Shown here piece after piece: positions 60,809 to 64,000 of a DNA stretch of 64,000 bases; the first letter of the stretch is position 1, and every line of letters begins with the position of its first letter. A model generated the notes under the pieces. It made no database searches, had not been told where the DNA came from, and was given only the letters and a program-made list of their open reading frames with translations. A program made the translations under genes and the position numbers. The stretch is from Stenopsyche tienmushanensis (Eukaryota > Arthropoda > Insecta > Trichoptera > Stenopsychidae). The stretch is taken from contig WACJ01000044.1 in assembly GCA_008973525.1 (NCBI GenBank), forward strand, positions 868,001 through 932,000, written 5' to 3'.

Positions 60809-61771
60809 CACTTAAAACTTTTTTTGTGCGGTAAATGTGTTCCGTGGAAAATTGCACAAAAAAAGTCGCACAAAAAAGCTATGACTTACGTAGAAAAATT
60901 GAAGATGCGTTCCGTGGATTTAAAAAACCGCATAACTTTGAAACAGCTATATAAAATACATTCAAAATCGCACAAAATAAGTTAATAAAAAACAAGAAAA
61001 TAACAAGCAATTACAAAATAACATTTTTTGTAACATTTAAAGGACGTCCTAGATCATTGGTAAAATTTTAAGGATGTCAGACATCCACAAAAGATATACC
61101 AATTATTATTAATTACAAACTATCATCGCTGTATTATGATTTTTGTTGCGATTTTCGATATGACTCAAAATCACTCTCTTCTTCGGAAGATTTACAATAG
61201 TATACCCAGTGTCAATGTCATCATTGTTTTGTGTAAATTTTCTCTTTCCAACAATATAATTCATAATGATTAAGGATGTCGAAAATGGCGACTGCTTAAA
61301 AAAAAAATTCAATCAAGTCATTTTTGTTCTTATTTTGTCAGTTTTAATTTTTTTTAAATAGTTAAAAAATAAATTTAGACATAAATCTGGTAAGAATAAT
61401 GGAGGGTTATATAGAAAAGATTCGCACCCAGTTTGAAGTAAATTAATTCATTGAAATTTGAGATATGATGTCAACCGTGTTGAAAAAAATAGTTTCGAGA
61501 AAAACGCGTTAAAAGATTACATTATGGTAGGATCGGTCAAGTTGCCAACGTCAATAAAATAGCTATAACTCCGTAAATAGTTGGGATTTTGGAAATTTCT
61601 TGGGAGAATGTATTTTTAAAAGTCAAAACATTTCATAGTATTGACGATTAATTTCCTATTTTATCCAAAATATCTTGATACGTACTCTTTATGAAATTAA
61701 AAACAAAGAAAAATATTGCTTCAACAAAACCGCATAACTTCGAAATTGCACAATAAAAAGAGGTTTGAGTG
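60809..61771 (-). mobile_element. Pogo-like miniature element, copy 3 (longest)
   Basis: The 963-bp element follows TA (60807-60808). Its left end is CACTTAAAACTTTTTTTGTG and its right end read inward is CACTCAAACCTCTTTTTATT; the right TA appears mutated to TT. It carries the GTGCG-rich ends, the GCATAACTTTGAAACAGC block and the acidic-tail relic on the minus strand (NNDDIDTGYTI, about 61195-61230), here broken by a 7-bp insertion relative to copy 1. The interior also contains AAAATAGCTATAACTCCGTA, shared with copy 2 and with 31381-31448. Confidence 0.7.
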
Positions 61772-64000
61772 TTAACTGTATTGTATCACATAACGATGGC
61801 AAATTTTTTTCATGCTTACAAATTAACTGAGAATTTTCACTATTGATGGCTGCCAAACAAATAATAAACAACGAAGCTTCTTCAAATATGAAAATTAAGT
61901 TTTATAAAGCAGGTATTTTATACTACAGTATTTTATTAAAACAACAATTGCCATCTATGCATCAGATCAGATATTTATGGGATTACCCTCGTATGATACG
62001 TTTCTTTTCATAGCTACCATTTTTTAGACTGTATATAAATGTAATATAACACAAGTGTAATAGGAAATTTATTTATTTTTAATAATTTATGTAAACGCTA
62101 AATAAAAAGCACATTATTACATAAATAATTTAAAGATTTTCTTTGAAACCATACCCTTATTTTATTTTCATAATTTGCATATTTTAAATACTCTTTAATG
62201 ATTAATTCCATAATTTTATGTCTCTTACATTTTATCATCAAAGACATCAAGTATATTAACAAATTAAAACTCGATTGTCAACTTTGATAATACATTTTTT
62301 TAGATTAAGATCTACAAAATCAGACCAAGTGTTAACCCAACTCAAAATAAAAAAATATATTTATAAATTCTCTCAGCGATGTATTATTCAAATGTATTCA
62401 TATTAGCTGTTAGAGACATGGGCGCTCTATGCTTGTAAATAAGTTAGTTGGTGCGGGCGACGGCATTACTCTACGTGCTTAATGCTTTAATTGCTTCACA
62501 AATTCTCACTTAAAGTCCATTGAAATATTTCGAGAGCTCAATTTGAATAACTTTCAATTGCTTATAAAGCGCTTAAATATATTCATCCATTTTATATTAT
62601 TCAACCATCAAGAACCAAAATTTTGTCTTGAGATAATTTTTAATCGCGATGGAAAGCCAAGCTTCGTACAGTATTAAAGCAAGATTTCTCAACGATGCAT
62701 AAGCGTATGCATTCAGCGCTTGTGCATTTATCGGATCGTTTGAATGCATTTTTACCTTTTTTTCGATTATTTCTTCCCCTTTGTTGAACAAAGTGCATTC
62801 GAGCGCGTGTATTGGATCAAAAGGTATCCAAGCTTTCTAAGGAATTCTTGACGGTTCAATTTCGTTTTTATATAGTTGCAAAACGTACACAGGCTCTTTT
62901 GGGAGGGAAAGGCAAAGCGGGGAATGGATGTTTGTGCTATTTCTCGTACAAAAAGAAGCCCTCAAGATGTGACCTAATACAATGGGAACTGCGAACGAAT
63001 ATATTCATAGAGCCAGATAGCATTTTCACAAAGATGATTATTTCCATCAATTCGGTTAAACTGTCTTCGTTAATTTGTTTTTAAGCATTTCATATCGAGA
63101 AAAGATATTCTATGTGGTATCGAAATGGAGATCGTTTCTTTAAGAACGATAGAGTTTTCGATCAAAAATTGAAACTATCTCATCACTTGACCATAAACTG
63201 GAAAATTGAAATAGCATCATAAATTCACTTGCAATATATTTAATATAAATAAAAACCAATAGTTTAATCAAATATTGATACAATATGAATTGAATGGTTC
63301 TGAAGATGTATTCGAAAACGGCTAGGGATGAAGTTATATCCGCTGCTATTTGCGAATCTCTCTGCGCGTTTGGCCTTATTGACCATTTGAACGTTATGTT
63401 CTGGCAGACACGACGTAATGAAGCAACCGGCTACATCTGCGTCCTGATGGATGCCCTCCTCATCAGTGAGGGCATTTTTCAAGAGGTTCCCTCCCTCGTT
63501 TAGCAAACGGTTAATTATTTAAACGAGCTGGATGCAAGCCAGGGATTCAAATGTGTACTCCCTGGACCTTACTTTGACTCGAGTGCTTCGGGGTATCTCG
63601 CTATTTCAAACACTGGCATACTTATTTGTTTTGCTTAAGTAAGCCATTCAGAAATATTTCAATCATCTTTGATGCGAGATATAAAAACGATGATCAAATT
63701 CATGATTTATTGCATTTTTCCAATAACTCATCCCACTTCGATGGCCCAAAAATAAGGCAATTTTTAATAATTCACGGCAAATACATAATATAATGTAATA
63801 AATCACTTTGGGATTTATTAGAGAACTCTTAAATAATATACTCTTAAATTGTCATAATTAAAAAAAAAACACTTTTTTTGGGAATATTTTTTTAAGTTAA
63901 AGAAAGATAAAATAAACATATTGATTTGATTTTAGTTCGAGTTATAGCCATATATGTGTAAAATAAGCTCGTAAATTTTTTGATGCTTTGGTTTTTGAGA
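61772..64000. other. Mostly unique sequence, no gene called
   Basis: 61870-62360 is AT-rich. AAGTGTTAAC at about 62328 reversed resembles the TTAACACTTG motif at 4812. 62812-63084 (plus) and 63294-63503 (plus, with an overlapping minus frame) are open but have no recognised domain. ATGCCCTC...GAGGGCAT at 63451-63475 is an 8-bp-stem hairpin followed by a T run. Confidence 0.4.

Noticed and set aside
63451..63480. Hairpin plus T run resembling an intrinsic terminator
   Set aside because: Such terminators are bacterial; everything else in the window is eukaryotic, so it is recorded only as an inverted repeat.
1..64000. CRISPR array, bacterial operon, prophage or biosynthetic cluster
   Set aside because: No regularly spaced repeats, no closely packed open frames and no ribosome-binding pattern. 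All recognisable proteins are from eukaryotic transposable elements.

Overview
This 64 kb window is AT-rich eukaryotic DNA, most likely from an insect nuclear genome. The evidence is the mix of decayed transposable elements: an R1-clade non-LTR retrotransposon, mariner, hAT, pogo-like and TTAA-flanked piggyBac-like elements. CpG dinucleotides are not depleted. The species cannot be named. No intact host protein-coding gene is visible. Short open frames occur everywhere at roughly the density expected when about 7% of codons are stops. Only one frame, 35843-37135, is long and carries protein motifs.

Layout. 1-14 kb is mostly unique intergenic or intronic sequence. It holds a hAT-like end (886-945), a mariner transposase relic (996-1170) and two TTAA-flanked miniature elements (4173-4560, 11564-11989). 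14.2-14.7 kb is a CpG- and GC-rich block that looks like the promoter and first exon of a minus-strand gene, with an ATG in good context and a GTGAGC donor. It is followed by an internally deleted hAT element (14893-15629) with an exact 8-bp target duplication. 16.5-20.4 kb carries a dispersed repeat called family G here. At 18815-19407 on the minus strand there is a frame-broken two-exon candidate for a small cysteine-rich secreted protein with a GPI-type tail. 20-24.8 kb is largely unique apart from two perfect palindromes. 24.8-32.6 kb is dense in nested miniature DNA transposons.

35.3-38 kb is the most informative stretch. A 5'-truncated R1-clade retrotransposon (35838-37723) sits inside an older hAT copy, flanked by an exact 10-bp target duplication. 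38-55 kb contains two copies of an LTR/leader-like block (family H), two copies of a coding-like fragment (family I), another hAT copy, a 20-bp-TIR miniature element (46362-46650) and a mariner-type end (52399). 55-64 kb is mostly unique, with an internally deleted mariner transposase relic (60245-60721, minus) next to a 963-bp pogo-like miniature element (60809-61771).

The visible content is therefore layered transposon insertions in a gene-poor region. The two host-gene candidates, at 14.2 kb and 18.8-19.4 kb, are inferences. The insertion order can be read in three places: R1 into hAT, a pogo-like miniature element into a hAT-like element, and a pogo-like element into a TTAA-flanked insert into a pogo-like element.
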